DNA from: Gluconacetobacter tumulisoli
Lineage (GTDB): Bacteria; Pseudomonadota; Alphaproteobacteria; Acetobacterales; Acetobacteraceae
Assembly: GCF_014174155.1 (NCBI RefSeq)
Contig: NZ_JABEQM010000014.1
Span: 30,088 to 94,087 of the forward strand
DNA: 64,000 bases
Reading direction: 5' to 3'
Shown here: positions 42,089 through 50,970 of the stretch, one piece after another
How positions within the stretch are numbered: the first letter of the stretch is position 1
Layout: each line of letters opens with the position of its first letter
Translations under genes and position numbers: made by a program
Notes under the pieces: generated by a model
What the model saw: the letters and a program-made list of their open reading frames with translations, nothing else
Told to the model about the DNA's origin: nothing
Databases searched by the model: none

Positions 42089-43210
42089 ATGACGGATCAC
42101 GCCAGCCCCGCCATCGTGCCGCGCGACACCCGGCCGCCGCCCCGGCGCGTGCGCGAGCCCCAGCGCGTCCAGCGAATCGCCCGCGGATTGCTGGCCATCT
42201 TCTTCACCGGCCTGGCGCTGTACACGATTCGCGGCTTCCTGCCGTCGCTGATCTGGGGGGGCGTGTTCGCCATCGCCGCCTGGCCGCTCTATGTCGGCAG
42301 CCGGAACCGGTGGAAATCCCTGCCCGGCGGGACGGTGCTGCCGCTGATCTTCACCCTGGGCGTCGCATTGATGTTCCTGATCCCGATGGGCCTGTTCGCC
42401 CTGGAAGCTGGGCGGGAGGCGCAGAGCATCGCGATGTGGATGAACGAGGCCCGGCATTCCGGCGTACCGGTCCCGGGGTGGATCCATGCGCTGCCGTTCG
42501 GCGCGCCGGCGGTGACGTCATGGTGGGAAAATCACCTCCAGAATCCCGACGACGTGTCGACGCTGCTGCATTCGCTCAATATCGGGCGGAGTGTCCAGGT
42601 GACCCAGCGACTGGGATCGCAGATCTTCCATCGCGGACTGCTGTTCGTCTTCTCGATCCTGACCCTGTTCTTCCTGCTGAAGGACGGGGAAAGCGTGATC
42701 CGGCAGTGCCTGGTCGTGTCCCGCAGGGCCTTCGGCAAACGGGGGGAAGGCATCGCCCAGCAGATCATCGCCTCCATCCACGGGACTGTGGCTGGGCTGG
42801 TCCTGGTGGGCATCGGCGAGGGTGCCCTGATGGGGGTCGCCTACCTGATCGCCGGGGCGCCGCACCCGTTTCTGTTCGGGGTCTTCACCGCGGTCGCCGC
42901 CATGATCCCGTTCTGCGCCGTGATCGCCGTCGGCGTGGTCTCCCTCCTGCTGCTGGTCAAGGGGGCGACGATCGCCGCCATTGCGATCCTGGGGCTGGGT
43001 CTCGCGGTCATCTTTCTTGCCGACCATCTGGTCCGGCCTGCCCTGATCGGCGGCTCCACGGAAATGCCGTTCCTGTGGGTCCTGACCGGTATCCTGGGCG
43101 GGGTCGAAAGCTGGAACCTGCTGGGGCTGTTCCTGGGGCCGGCCATCATGGCGGTGCTGCATCTGCTCTGGCGCAACTGGACGCGTGACCGCCAACAGGG
43201 CGAATTTTAA
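42089..43210 (+). CDS. AI-2E family transporter-like membrane protein
   Basis: 373 residues with about seven to eight membrane helices in the order usual for the PerM/AI-2E family: two near the N terminus, a soluble region around 105-185, then LLFVFSILTLFFLLKDGE and a run of helices containing GIGEGALMGVAYLIAG and PFCAVIAVGVVSLLLL. Members export small molecules or act as cation/proton antiporters; the substrate is not predictable. The start has AAAGGAA upstream. It lies 59 nt after ptrB and ends facing tRNA-Pro. Confidence 0.87.
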   Translation: MTDHASPAIVPRDTRPPPRRVREPQRVQRIARGLLAIFFTGLALYTIRGFLPSLIWGGVFAIAAWPLYVGSRNRWKSLPGGTVLPLIFTLGVALMFLIPMGLFALEAGREAQSIAMWMNEARHSGVPVPGWIHALPFGAPAVTSWWENHLQNPDDVSTLLHSLNIGRSVQVTQRLGSQIFHRGLLFVFSILTLFFLLKDGESVIRQCLVVSRRAFGKRGEGIAQQIIASIHGTVAGLVLVGIGEGALMGVAYLIAGAPHPFLFGVFTAVAAMIPFCAVIAVGVVSLLLLVKGATIAAIAILGLGLAVIFLADHLVRPALIGGSTEMPFLWVLTGILGGVESWNLLGLFLGPAIMAVLHLLWRNWTRDRQQGEF

Positions 43211-43313
43211 GGCACGGTTCGTGCGCACGCAAATGCAGAGTCCCGCGACAACGGGGGACGGTATGCCAACTGCCGATCGAACGATAATGCGAAGGAAATA
43301 CGGTCGCAGACGG

Positions 43314-43390
43314 TGGTCGGGCAGGCGGGATTCGAACCCACGACCCCCAGTCCCCCAGACTGATGCGCTACCAGGCTGCGCTACTGCCCG
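43314..43390 (-). tRNA. tRNA-Pro (GGG)
   Basis: 77-nt minus-strand cloverleaf: acceptor CGGGCAG pairs with CTGCCCG, the anticodon stem TCAGT/ACTGG encloses CTGGGGG (anticodon GGG), the T loop is GGTTCGAATCC, and CCA is encoded. It lies downstream of merR and converges with the AI-2E-type gene. Confidence 0.95.
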
Positions 43391-43473
43391 TCCGTCTGCG
43401 ACGACACGCCGTGTAGCAGCGTGCGCTGCGAACCGCAACCCGTGATCGGCATCGAATCGGCCTGCTCCTGGGA

Positions 43474-44202
43474 TCAGACCGGAATCAGCCGCCGCAGGGC
43501 CTTCAGTTCGACCAGTATCCCGCGCAGGCTGTCCTTCAGAATCGTGTTCTCCTGACGGATTCGTTCGATTTCCGAAGGCTCTGCGGATCCTTCCTCGGAC
43601 GGCGTCACAACCGGATAATCCACGGGCTGCGCCACCGGGGCCTCGACCGACGCATCGGGTGTCAACATCACCACCGCCTCGATTTCCACGACTTCGGACG
43701 CCGATTCCGACGCGTTGGGAACCTCGTCGGGCGGCAGATCCACGATCTCCACGCAGGAATCGAGAAGGACGGCCGTATCTTCCTGCGTCGCGACATCCTG
43801 GGGCACGCCGGACCCGTTCGCCGAATCGTCGCCCGCCATCTCGGTCACGGGACCAGTGTCCGTTCCCTCGCGCAGCATTCTCTGGACGCCCTTGATCGTA
43901 TAGCCCTGCACGTACAGCAGGTCCGAAATCCGGCGCAGCAATTCGATATCGTCGGGCCGGTAGTAGCGCCGCCCTCCCCCCCGCTTCAGCGGGCGAACCT
44001 GGGGAAAGCGCGTTTCCCAGAATCGCAGCACATGTTGCGGCACATGCAGTTCGTCCGCGACTTCGCTGATCGTGCGAAAGGCGTGCGGCGCCTTCTTCAG
44101 CCGCCCGGCTGCCGTATCATCGGCCGTGGACGCCCCCCCGGCATCCAGATCGGATAGTCCGGCGGCCTGCCAATATTCCTGCTCTTCGCCGGCGCCGCTC
44201 AT
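43474..44202 (-). CDS. MerR family transcriptional regulator
   Basis: 242 residues. N-terminal MerR winged helix (about 42-110: [46 protein letters not shown]). A long acidic, low-complexity middle (115-205) follows, then a C-terminal coiled-coil-like helix ([28 protein letters not shown]) for dimerisation. No metal-binding cysteine pattern, so not a metal sensor. It overlaps the ihfA stop by 4 nt. The ihfA-merR pair after fabH is conserved in alphaproteobacteria; its regulon is not evident. Confidence 0.9.
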   Translation of the reverse strand: MSGAGEEQEYWQAAGLSDLDAGGASTADDTAAGRLKKAPHAFRTISEVADELHVPQHVLRFWETRFPQVRPLKRGGGRRYYRPDDIELLRRISDLLYVQGYTIKGVQRMLREGTDTGPVTEMAGDDSANGSGVPQDVATQEDTAVLLDSCVEIVDLPPDEVPNASESASEVVEIEAVVMLTPDASVEAPVAQPVDYPVVTPSEEGSAEPSEIERIRQENTILKDSLRGILVELKALRRLIPV

Positions 44203-44516
44203 TCGGCATCGTCCTCGATCGCATCGGTAGGCTGCCCGTTGACACGCGACCGCAGCAACTGGCTGGGCCGGAACACCAGGACGGACCGCGGCAGGATCGG
44301 AACCTCGATTCCCGTCTTGGGGTTGCGGCCTGTCCGCCGCCCCTTCTGACGCACGGAAAACGTGCCGAATCCGCTGATCTTGACCGTATTCCCGGACTCG
44401 AGCTCCTGCGCGACCCGCTCGAGAACATGTTCGAGGAGGTCAGCCGATTCGTTCCGGGATAGCCCGACCTGACTATAGATGTGTTCTGCCAGACTGGCGC
44501 GGGTCACTGTGCTCAT
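44199..44516 (-). CDS. ihfA: integration host factor subunit alpha
   Basis: 105 residues, DNA-bending HU/IHF fold: [43 protein letters not shown] and the DNA arm [23 protein letters not shown] with the intercalating proline. The start at 44516 (MSTVTRAS) fits the family; longer frames read [11 protein letters not shown] without support. It works with IhfB in replication, recombination and sigma54 promoters. The partner ihfB is not in this window. Confidence 0.94.
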   Translation of the reverse strand: MSTVTRASLAEHIYSQVGLSRNESADLLEHVLERVAQELESGNTVKISGFGTFSVRQKGRRTGRNPKTGIEVPILPRSVLVFRPSQLLRSRVNGQPTDAIEDDAE

Positions 44517-44585
44517 GCTCGCAAACGTATGCATGCAGCGATGGAGCGTCAATTCAATGCGTTGACGTCCCCCTTTTTTTCGGCG

Positions 44586-45563
44586 TCAGAGACGCGCCAG
44601 CGCCGATCCCCAGGTCAGGCCGCCACCCAGCGCCTCCATCAGCACCAGGTCGCCCTTGCGGATGCGACCGTCACGGACCGCCTCGTTCATCGCCAGCGGG
44701 ATCGACGCCGCAGACGTGTTCGCATGGCGATCCACCGTGATCACCACCCGTTCCTGCGGCAATTCCAGCTTGCGCGCGACGCCCTCGATGATCCGCAGAT
44801 TGGCCTGGTGCGGCACCAGCCACGACACGTCGGCATAGGTCAGGCCATTGGCGGCGAGCACTTCGTCGACCGAGGCCGACAGCTTGGCCACGGCATGGCG
44901 AAACACGTCGCGTCCGCGCATGCGCAGGAATCCGCTGCTTTCCCGCAGGCCGATCGCGCCGTCGACATACAGCAGGTCGCCCGTGCTGCCGTCGGAATGC
45001 AGGTGGGTGGACAGGATCCCCTCGGGCCCTTCCCCCTCGGCCGCCGTCAGCAGAACCGCCCCGGCACCGTCACCGAACAGGACGCAGGTCCCGCGGTCGG
45101 ACCAGTCGAGGATGCGCGAATAGACCTCGCTGCCGATCACCAGAACCCGCCCGGCCTGACCGCTGCGGATCAAGGCATCGGCCGTGGACAGCGCATAGAC
45201 GAAGCCCGAGCAGGCCGCCGCGATATCGAATCCGAAACCGCCCCGCAGCCCCAGCTCGGCCTGCACCCTGACCGCCGTGGCGGGAAAGGCCTGGTCTGGG
45301 GTGCTGGTGGCGACGATGATCGCATCGACAGCCGCCGCCGGCACGCCGGCATAGTCCAGCGCCCGGGACGCCGCCGCGGTCGCCATGCTGACGGCATTGT
45401 CGTTCGGTCCGGCGATATGTCGCTGGGTGATCCCGGTACGGGCGCGAATCCAGTCGTCCGACGTGTCGAGGCGCGCCGCCAGTTCGTCATTGGTCACGAT
45501 CCGGTTCGGCAGATAGCCACCAAACCCGACCATAAGCGAGCGTCTCGCCATCATTTCCATCAT
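44586..45563 (-). CDS. fabH: beta-ketoacyl-ACP synthase III (FabH)
   Basis: 325 residues; condenses acetyl-CoA with malonyl-ACP to start fatty acid synthesis. The catalytic triad is Cys118 (AAACSGFVYAL), His in WLVPHQANLRI and Asn in DRHANTSAASIP. GFGGYLPNRIVTNDELA and WIRARTGITQRHIA are family signatures. The exact start is ambiguous: four Met codons lie within the first five residues, and GGA sits against the first. It follows plsX by 90 nt. Confidence 0.96.
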   Translation of the reverse strand: MMEMMARRSLMVGFGGYLPNRIVTNDELAARLDTSDDWIRARTGITQRHIAGPNDNAVSMATAAASRALDYAGVPAAAVDAIIVATSTPDQAFPATAVRVQAELGLRGGFGFDIAAACSGFVYALSTADALIRSGQAGRVLVIGSEVYSRILDWSDRGTCVLFGDGAGAVLLTAAEGEGPEGILSTHLHSDGSTGDLLYVDGAIGLRESSGFLRMRGRDVFRHAVAKLSASVDEVLAANGLTYADVSWLVPHQANLRIIEGVARKLELPQERVVITVDRHANTSAASIPLAMNEAVRDGRIRKGDLVLMEALGGGLTWGSALARL

Positions 45564-45653
45564 TCCAAACCCGGCGTCCGGCAGTCATCGGCACTGCCGT
45601 TCGACGCACCGCAGGCGCCTGCCCTGCTTATGCCCCGCCGGCCCATTCCGACA

Positions 45654-46751
45654 TCAACTGACCGCCACGACCGCAGGCTGATCCTTCTCGGCGCCCGGTC
45701 GCAGGGCCGTCAGCGACCCCATCCGCGACAGCCGTTCGCGTATGCTTTCATTGAACCGATGCGTCACCATATCCATGGCAACATCGACGGCCGATGCAAA
45801 GCCTTCGGCGTCGGTACCGCCATGCGATTTCACCACGACACCATTGAGGCCGACGAATACCGCGCCGTTGTAACGCCGCGGATCCAGCCATTCGCGCATG
45901 CGTTCCAGGCCCGGCCGGACCAGCAGGTAGCCCAGCTTGGCCAGCAAGCCGGACCGGAAGACCTGCCGCAACAGCACGAACGACATCTTCAGCGCACCCT
46001 CGCCGGTCTTCAGCGCGACATTTCCGGTGAACCCGTCGGTGACGACGACATCGGTCGTGCCGGCCGTGATATCATGCCCTTCGACGAAACCGTGGAACTG
46101 GGGGGCCAACGGGCTGCTGCGCAGGATTTCGGCGGCCTGGCGCAGCTTCTCGTCGCCCTTCAACTCCTCGGACCCGACATTCAGCAGGCCGATCGTCGGT
46201 GCCGTCAGGCCAAGTACGGCCTTGGCGAAGGCCTCGCCCATCACGGCGAATTCAACCAGGTTGCGCCAGTCGCACGCCATGTTGGCGCCCAGGTCCAGCA
46301 TCACCACGTCGCCCTTGGTGGTCGGGCTAATGGCTGCCATGGCCGGGCGGGAAATTCCGGGAAGCGTCTTGATGACGATTTTTGCCAGCGCCAGCATCGC
46401 GCCGCTGTTGCCTGCGGACACCACGCCCTGGGCCTCGCCCTGGGCGACGGCATCCATGGCCAGCCGCATCGATGAATCGCGCAGGCGCAGCGCGGCCGTC
46501 GGCTTCATGTCCATCGGAACGGCTGCCGCCGCCGGCCGGACCGTGCAGATTGCCGCTGCCTTGGGGTGACGGGCCAACTGCTCACGCAGCCGGCCTTCAT
46601 CCCCGATAAGCAGGACCCGGGCCGAGGGGTGCCTGTCGGCCGCAATCGCCAGACCAGCCACCACAACTTCCGGGCCACCGTCCCCGCCCATGCCGTCTAC
46701 GGCCAGCGTGAAGGGCTCGGTCTCGGAAAAAGAGGAACCTGTCTCGCTCAT
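45654..46751 (-). CDS. plsX: phosphate acyltransferase PlsX
   Basis: 365 residues; makes acyl-phosphate from acyl-ACP for phospholipid synthesis. Signatures: LAVDGMGGDGGPEVVVAG, VVSAGNSGAMLALA, RPAMAAISPTTKGDVVMLDLGAN, VVVTDGFTGNVALKT, and GLNGVVVKSHGGTD. The start at 46751 has GAAGG 6 nt upstream; a longer frame to 46820 is not supported. It stands between rpmF and fabH, the classic order. Confidence 0.97.
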   Translation of the reverse strand: MSETGSSFSETEPFTLAVDGMGGDGGPEVVVAGLAIAADRHPSARVLLIGDEGRLREQLARHPKAAAICTVRPAAAAVPMDMKPTAALRLRDSSMRLAMDAVAQGEAQGVVSAGNSGAMLALAKIVIKTLPGISRPAMAAISPTTKGDVVMLDLGANMACDWRNLVEFAVMGEAFAKAVLGLTAPTIGLLNVGSEELKGDEKLRQAAEILRSSPLAPQFHGFVEGHDITAGTTDVVVTDGFTGNVALKTGEGALKMSFVLLRQVFRSGLLAKLGYLLVRPGLERMREWLDPRRYNGAVFVGLNGVVVKSHGGTDAEGFASAVDVAMDMVTHRFNESIRERLSRMGSLTALRPGAEKDQPAVVAVS

Positions 46752-46806
46752 GCGTGCCTTCTGCCGGGAGAGAACCAAATGCGCAAGGCCGTCACGGGAT
46801 CGTGTG

Positions 46807-46852
46807 GAAGCAGGCGGCACAACCGGTCATCCGGTCGTGCCCACCTGCCTTC
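46807..46852 (-). other. intercistronic stem-loop between rpmF and plsX
   Basis: GAAGCAGG...GCACAACCGG pairs with CCGGTCGTGC...CCTGCCTTC around TCAT, an imperfect but long hairpin filling the 119-nt gap. It is not followed by a T tract. Possible partial terminator or RNA-processing site that sets the ribosomal protein to PlsX ratio (inference). Confidence 0.4.
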
Positions 46853-46870
46853 AGGCCCTGCGTCGCCCGG

Positions 46871-47074
46871 TCAGGCCCGGACGGCGGTCTTGAGCGTCTT
46901 GCCGGCCGCGACGACCTCACGGCCGTCATAGTGCCCGCAATGGCTGCAGACGTGATGCGGACGCTTCAGCTCGCCGCAATTCGCGCATTCGGCATGGGCC
47001 TCGACGCGCAGCGCCTCATGGCTGCGACGCATGCCCCGACGGGACGGCGAGGTTTTTCTCTTGGGTACAGCCAT
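46871..47074 (-). CDS. rpmF: 50S ribosomal protein L32
   Basis: 67 residues beginning [19 protein letters not shown]. It is the zinc-ribbon (C+) form, with two CxxC pairs (CANC and CSHC). The start has GGAGGGG 9 nt upstream. It lies between the DUF177 gene and plsX, the standard order. Confidence 0.96.
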   Translation of the reverse strand: MAVPKRKTSPSRRGMRRSHEALRVEAHAECANCGELKRPHHVCSHCGHYDGREVVAAGKTLKTAVRA

Positions 47075-47251
47075 GGGCCTGGGCCCCTCCGTTCTGAGAT
47101 CTTAACCGGGTTCCGCCACAGGCCGAGCCCCGATCAGTTATCGATAATTGAGGGGGCGCCTCTAGCAGACGGAAAGACATTCCGCAAGACATGTCATATG
47201 TCACCGCCGGGCAGAATGCCCCCAAGATCGGTTTGTCGGTCGATCCACCGG

Positions 47252-47794
47252 TCAGTCGGTCGCCTTCTTCAACGCGGCCAGGGCGGCGAACGGCCGGCGC
47301 GGTCCCTCCTCACCTTCCTCCGGCGCGGCGGGCGGGGCGTCGACCTGTCCCACCCCCTCCGGCAGGACGCTGCCGGGCCGGCGCGGGTAGGGGTCGAGGA
47401 TCAACGACAATTCCTCCGCCGCCAGTTCCCCCAGATCGATCGTGTCGCGTTCGTAGGGGATTTCATCCATCGCCTCGGGATCCAGATCCTCGTCCTCGCG
47501 GAAGCGTTCGGCCGGGACGAACCGGGCCGCGAACGTCTCGGTCATCGCATCCTCGAACGGATCGGTCGTGATCACGCAGACCTGCTCGACGCGGGCCGCC
47601 AGCCAGCCTTCGGCCAGGACCTCGCCCTGACGCCCGGGCGTCAGTCGGTACCGGCAGGACAGAGCGCGTATGGCTGGCAGGCCGAACCGGACGGCAAGGG
47701 CGGCGCATTCGTCCTGGTTCGCCTCGATCGTCAGATCCTTGCCGGACAAGGCGATTCGACCGACCGCGATCCTGCGGGAAAATTCCGCGTCCAT
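47252..47794 (-). CDS. DUF177 (YceD-like) protein
   Basis: 180 residues. The DUF177 core is visible as CRYRLTPGRQGEVLAEGWLAARVEQVCVIT, followed by the acidic DPEAMDEIPYERDTIDLGELAAEELSLILDPYPRRPG. The family is involved in 23S rRNA accumulation in plants and bacteria and nearly always precedes rpmF, as here (177-nt gap). Cysteines typical of some homologues are not all conserved. It heads the cluster and diverges from bamE. Confidence 0.9.
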   Translation of the reverse strand: MDAEFSRRIAVGRIALSGKDLTIEANQDECAALAVRFGLPAIRALSCRYRLTPGRQGEVLAEGWLAARVEQVCVITTDPFEDAMTETFAARFVPAERFREDEDLDPEAMDEIPYERDTIDLGELAAEELSLILDPYPRRPGSVLPEGVGQVDAPPAAPEEGEEGPRRPFAALAALKKATD

Positions 47795-47991
47795 TCCTGT
47801 TCAACTCCTCGATCGGCGCCCTGCGCCGCACCCCTGCCGTCATGGGTCCTCCACATGGCGGCCCCCGTCCGGCGATTCCCGTCCGACGGCCCGGAGATCC
47901 GCGCCGGATTTTCGGGCATGATATTCACCTATGATGGCGATGAAGAATTGACTTCGCCACCCCAATCGGGCACCCGACAGAGACTTCTTTC

Positions 47992-48585
47992 ATGCAGCAG
48001 GATGCCCTTCAGGCCATGCGGTCATCTCCGGACGTGACGCCGACCCTCCGCCCGATCCAGCGCCTTCTGCCGTGCGCGGTCGTCGGACTCGGGCTTCTCC
48101 TCTCCGGCTGTGCGCTCTTCGAATCGCGGCCTATCCCGCGCGGCTCCCTGATCGAAGCCGACGATTACGGGCAACTCAAGCCCGGCGTCAGCACGCGCAG
48201 CGACACCGTGGACCTGCTGGGCTCGCCGACCACGCGCGCGACGTTCGACGACAATACATGGATCTATATTTCCATGACGACGATGCCGACACCGGTCAGC
48301 TTTCCCGGCATCCGCAAGCAGCAAGTCCTGGTGCTGAATTTCGACAATGGCGGCGTGCTGCGCAACATGCGGACCCTGAGCAAGGGGGACGCCCGCTATG
48401 TCGGGATGATCCAGGACGTGACGCCGACACCGGGCACCAGGATCAACATTCTCCAGCAGATCCTGGGCAATGTCGGCCGCTACAACCCGATGAGCAACAT
48501 GAACAGCACCTTCGGCGGCAGCACCGGCCCGATGGGCAGCAACAATGGACCGGGCCATGGGGGCACGGGCAATTCGCTGCCCTGA
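47992..48585 (+). CDS. bamE: BamE/SmpA outer membrane assembly lipoprotein
   Basis: 197 residues. The lipoprotein signal ends in the lipobox LLLSGC (Cys40), so the mature protein is lipid-anchored. The SmpA/OmlA fold is shown by GQLKPGVSTRSDTVDLLGSPT and DNTWIYISM. It takes part in outer membrane protein assembly with BamA. Residues 160-197 form a Gly/Asn/Met-rich tail (SNMNSTFGGSTGPMG) not found in E. coli BamE. The start is uncertain: ATG at 47992 or 48016. In many alphaproteobacteria a ubiquinol-cytochrome c chaperone gene separates bamE from DUF177; it is absent here. Confidence 0.9.
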   Translation: MQQDALQAMRSSPDVTPTLRPIQRLLPCAVVGLGLLLSGCALFESRPIPRGSLIEADDYGQLKPGVSTRSDTVDLLGSPTTRATFDDNTWIYISMTTMPTPVSFPGIRKQQVLVLNFDNGGVLRNMRTLSKGDARYVGMIQDVTPTPGTRINILQQILGNVGRYNPMSNMNSTFGGSTGPMGSNNGPGHGGTGNSLP

Positions 48586-48587
48586 TC

Positions 48588-48674
48588 CGCCTGATCAGGC
48601 GACGGCCGTCTGAAACAGGGCCTGCCGAGCGAGAGAGCCGCAACGCGGCATGCCCGGCATGATTTTCCGGGCAT
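48588..48674. terminator. palindromes and hairpin between bamE and the histidine kinase gene
   Basis: Right after the bamE stop lie the 14-bp palindrome CGCCTGATCAGGCG (48588-48601), the overlapping GACGGCCGTC (48601-48610), and a hairpin ATGCCCGG/CCGGGCAT with a 9-nt loop (48650-48674). These probably end the bamE transcript and the convergent kinase transcript. The rest of the 222-nt gap shows nothing clear. Confidence 0.42.
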
Positions 48675-48807
48675 CGGAGCGGAGCGGCCTTGAGGCCACC
48701 CCCCGCGAAGCGCACGAGCGCGCGCCGGACTCCCGCCAAGGCAAATTCCAAACCGGTCCCGGAAAACTCCACACCTCTGCCGGCAAACCGCGTTTGCATG
48801 CCAAGAT

Positions 48808-50205
48808 TCAGAGGGGCAGCACGATCCTGACCTGAAGCCCCCCCAGGCGACTGTCGTGCAAGGCAATGTCGCCCCCATGGGCACGCACGATGTCCCGCGC
48901 AATCGTAAGGCCCAGCCCGGTTCCGCCATCGCGCCCGCTCTCGAACGGGCGGAAGACGGCCTCCTGCTTGTCGGACGCGATTCCGGGTCCGTCATCATCG
49001 ACGCAGACGACGACTCCGCGCTCGTCCCGCCGCGCGCTCAACGCGACCCGGCCCCCATGCCGGCGGGCATTTTCCAGCAGATTGTCCAGGACGCGCCGGA
49101 ACGCGTCCGGACGCAACACCGCTTCGACCGGTTTCGGAATGGAAACCGACAGGATCACGCCGCCCGCGCGGCGAAAGGCCGACGCGACCTCGTCCAGCAA
49201 TTGGCCGACATCGACCAGCACCGGGTTTTCCGCCCCCTCCCCCCGCGCGAAGGACAGGTAGCTTCCGATCATCCGTTCCATTTCCGCAATGTCGCCGATC
49301 ATGTCCACCACGTCGGCCCGGAATTCTTCCGCGTCGATCGTCCCCTGCTGGGGGATCATCGCCAGCGACAGCCGCAGGCGCGTCAGCGGCGTGCGCAGAT
49401 CATGCGACACTCCGGCCAGGACGGCCGTCCTCTGCGCGACGAAACGAAATACCCGTTCCTGCATGCGGTTGAAGGCGATCGCCGCCTTGCGGACTTCCTG
49501 CGCGCCTTCGGGGCGGATGGGCCCGATATCGCGTCCCAGCCCGAACAATTCCGCCGCACGGGCCAGCCGCCGGATCGCGCGGACCTGATTGCGCATGAAG
49601 ATACTCGCGATCAGGAACAGCAGCAGCGTACTGCCGACGCCCCACGTCACGAACAACCAGATCGGCGCGACATCCAGCCGCTTGCGCGGCGCCCCGATAT
49701 CGAGCACCCCGTCAGGCATCTGGATATGAATATTGACCGTATGCGGATCGTCGATCCAGTCGACATAGGTCGGGCGGCCGATCGATACGCGAAGCGCGTC
49801 GGCCAGGTCCTCGTCCATCGGACCCAGCACATGGGTCGATCCGGTCCGGCGCAAGGTCTGGCCGGGATTCCAGGTCATGTCCAGCTGCGTGCGTTCCCGC
49901 ACGCGGTGCATGATCCAGTCCCGATCGCCATCGGCCTGATAGCGGCCCAGCAGATCCAGCGTCAGGACGATGTCCGCCGTCACGCTGCCCGACAGGCGCC
50001 GGGACACGACCTTCAGGTAATTGCCGTAGAACAGTTCCAGCGAAATCCCCTGCGTCACCAGCAGCGGGATCAGGACGATCAGCAAGGTTCGGCCCAGCAG
50101 GGACCGCGGCAATACCCGGCGCACGGGGCGATCCATGCGGCGCTGCAGGCGCGACATGCGCGATGCCGCACAATAATCCGCGGGGCGTGGGTCGGAAACA
50201 GCCAT
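48808..50205 (-). CDS. sensor histidine kinase (EnvZ-like)
   Basis: 465 residues: two membrane helices (about 38-60 and 180-205) enclosing a periplasmic sensor domain of about 120 residues, a HAMP linker (IRRLARAAELFGLGRDIG), the phosphoacceptor helix with H-box GVSHDLRTPLTRLRLSL, and an ATPase domain with N box RVLDNLLENARRHGG, DDDGPGI and GGTGLGLTIARDI. It follows its response regulator by 30 nt and is preceded by GGAGGAAGG. Signal unknown. It completes a MarR-OmpR-kinase operon. Confidence 0.93.
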   Translation of the reverse strand: MAVSDPRPADYCAASRMSRLQRRMDRPVRRVLPRSLLGRTLLIVLIPLLVTQGISLELFYGNYLKVVSRRLSGSVTADIVLTLDLLGRYQADGDRDWIMHRVRERTQLDMTWNPGQTLRRTGSTHVLGPMDEDLADALRVSIGRPTYVDWIDDPHTVNIHIQMPDGVLDIGAPRKRLDVAPIWLFVTWGVGSTLLLFLIASIFMRNQVRAIRRLARAAELFGLGRDIGPIRPEGAQEVRKAAIAFNRMQERVFRFVAQRTAVLAGVSHDLRTPLTRLRLSLAMIPQQGTIDAEEFRADVVDMIGDIAEMERMIGSYLSFARGEGAENPVLVDVGQLLDEVASAFRRAGGVILSVSIPKPVEAVLRPDAFRRVLDNLLENARRHGGRVALSARRDERGVVVCVDDDGPGIASDKQEAVFRPFESGRDGGTGLGLTIARDIVRAHGGDIALHDSRLGGLQVRIVLPL

Positions 50206-50235
50206 CGAACGCGCCTTCCTCCGGGCCGCGGGGCG

Positions 50236-50970
50236 TCAGACCCCCGGTTTCAGGACATAGCCCTTGCCACGCACCGTCTGAAGATATCGCGGTTCGCGCG
50301 GATCGGGCTCGATTCGACGGCGCAGCCGCGTCACCTGCACGTCCACCGCGCGCTCGCCGATTTCCTCCATGTCCAGGACCCGGGCAATCTCGTCGCGCGA
50401 CAGGGTTTCGTTCGGCCGGCGCGCCAGGACGGTCAGAAGGGCGACCTCGCCGCCCGTCAGGTGCACGCCGCCCTCCGGCCCGCTCAACAGGCCGCGTGCC
50501 GGGTCGAATTCCAGGCCGCCGAGGCGAACGACGCGCAGGTTGTCCGACGGCGCGGGCGGGGTGAAGCGGCGCAGATGCGCCTTCAGCCGCAACAGCAATT
50601 CCCGGGGCTCGAACGGCTTGCCCAGATAATCGTCGGCGCCGGCCTCCAGCCCCGTGATCCGGTCCTCGGGGTCGCCGCGCGCCGTCAGCAGCAGGATCGG
50701 CAGTTCCTGCCCCTCCTGCCGCAGGGCCCGCGTCAGGTCCAGGCCGTTCTCGCCAGGCATGGTGACGTCCAGGACCATGGCGTCGGGCTGCATGAACCCC
50801 AGGACCTGCCGCGCCTCCGCGGCCGAGGACGCGGCGCTGATGCGAAAGCCCTGTTCCGTCAGATAGCGCTGCAGCAACCGCCGCAGGCGCGGGTCGTCAT
50901 CCACCACCAGGATGTGCGCGCCTGCGATCGACCCATCCCGCGCCGCGGCATCCCGCCCGTCCGTCCCCAT
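50236..50970 (-). CDS. OmpR-family response regulator (PetR-like)
   Basis: 244 residues: receiver domain (HILVVDDDPRLRRLLQRYL; phosphoacceptor Asp in MVLDVTMPGENG; Lys in DDYLGKPFEPREL) and a winged-helix DNA-binding domain (LTGGEVALLTVLARRPNETLSRDEIAR, VQVTRLRRRIEPDPREPRYLQTVRGKGYVL). It overlaps the MarR stop by one nucleotide. The MarR-OmpR gene order matches petP-petR of Rhodobacter, where PetR is needed for normal respiration; equivalence here is inferred from order and family only. Confidence 0.94.
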   Translation of the reverse strand: MGTDGRDAAARDGSIAGAHILVVDDDPRLRRLLQRYLTEQGFRISAASSAAEARQVLGFMQPDAMVLDVTMPGENGLDLTRALRQEGQELPILLLTARGDPEDRITGLEAGADDYLGKPFEPRELLLRLKAHLRRFTPPAPSDNLRVVRLGGLEFDPARGLLSGPEGGVHLTGGEVALLTVLARRPNETLSRDEIARVLDMEEIGERAVDVQVTRLRRRIEPDPREPRYLQTVRGKGYVLKPGV

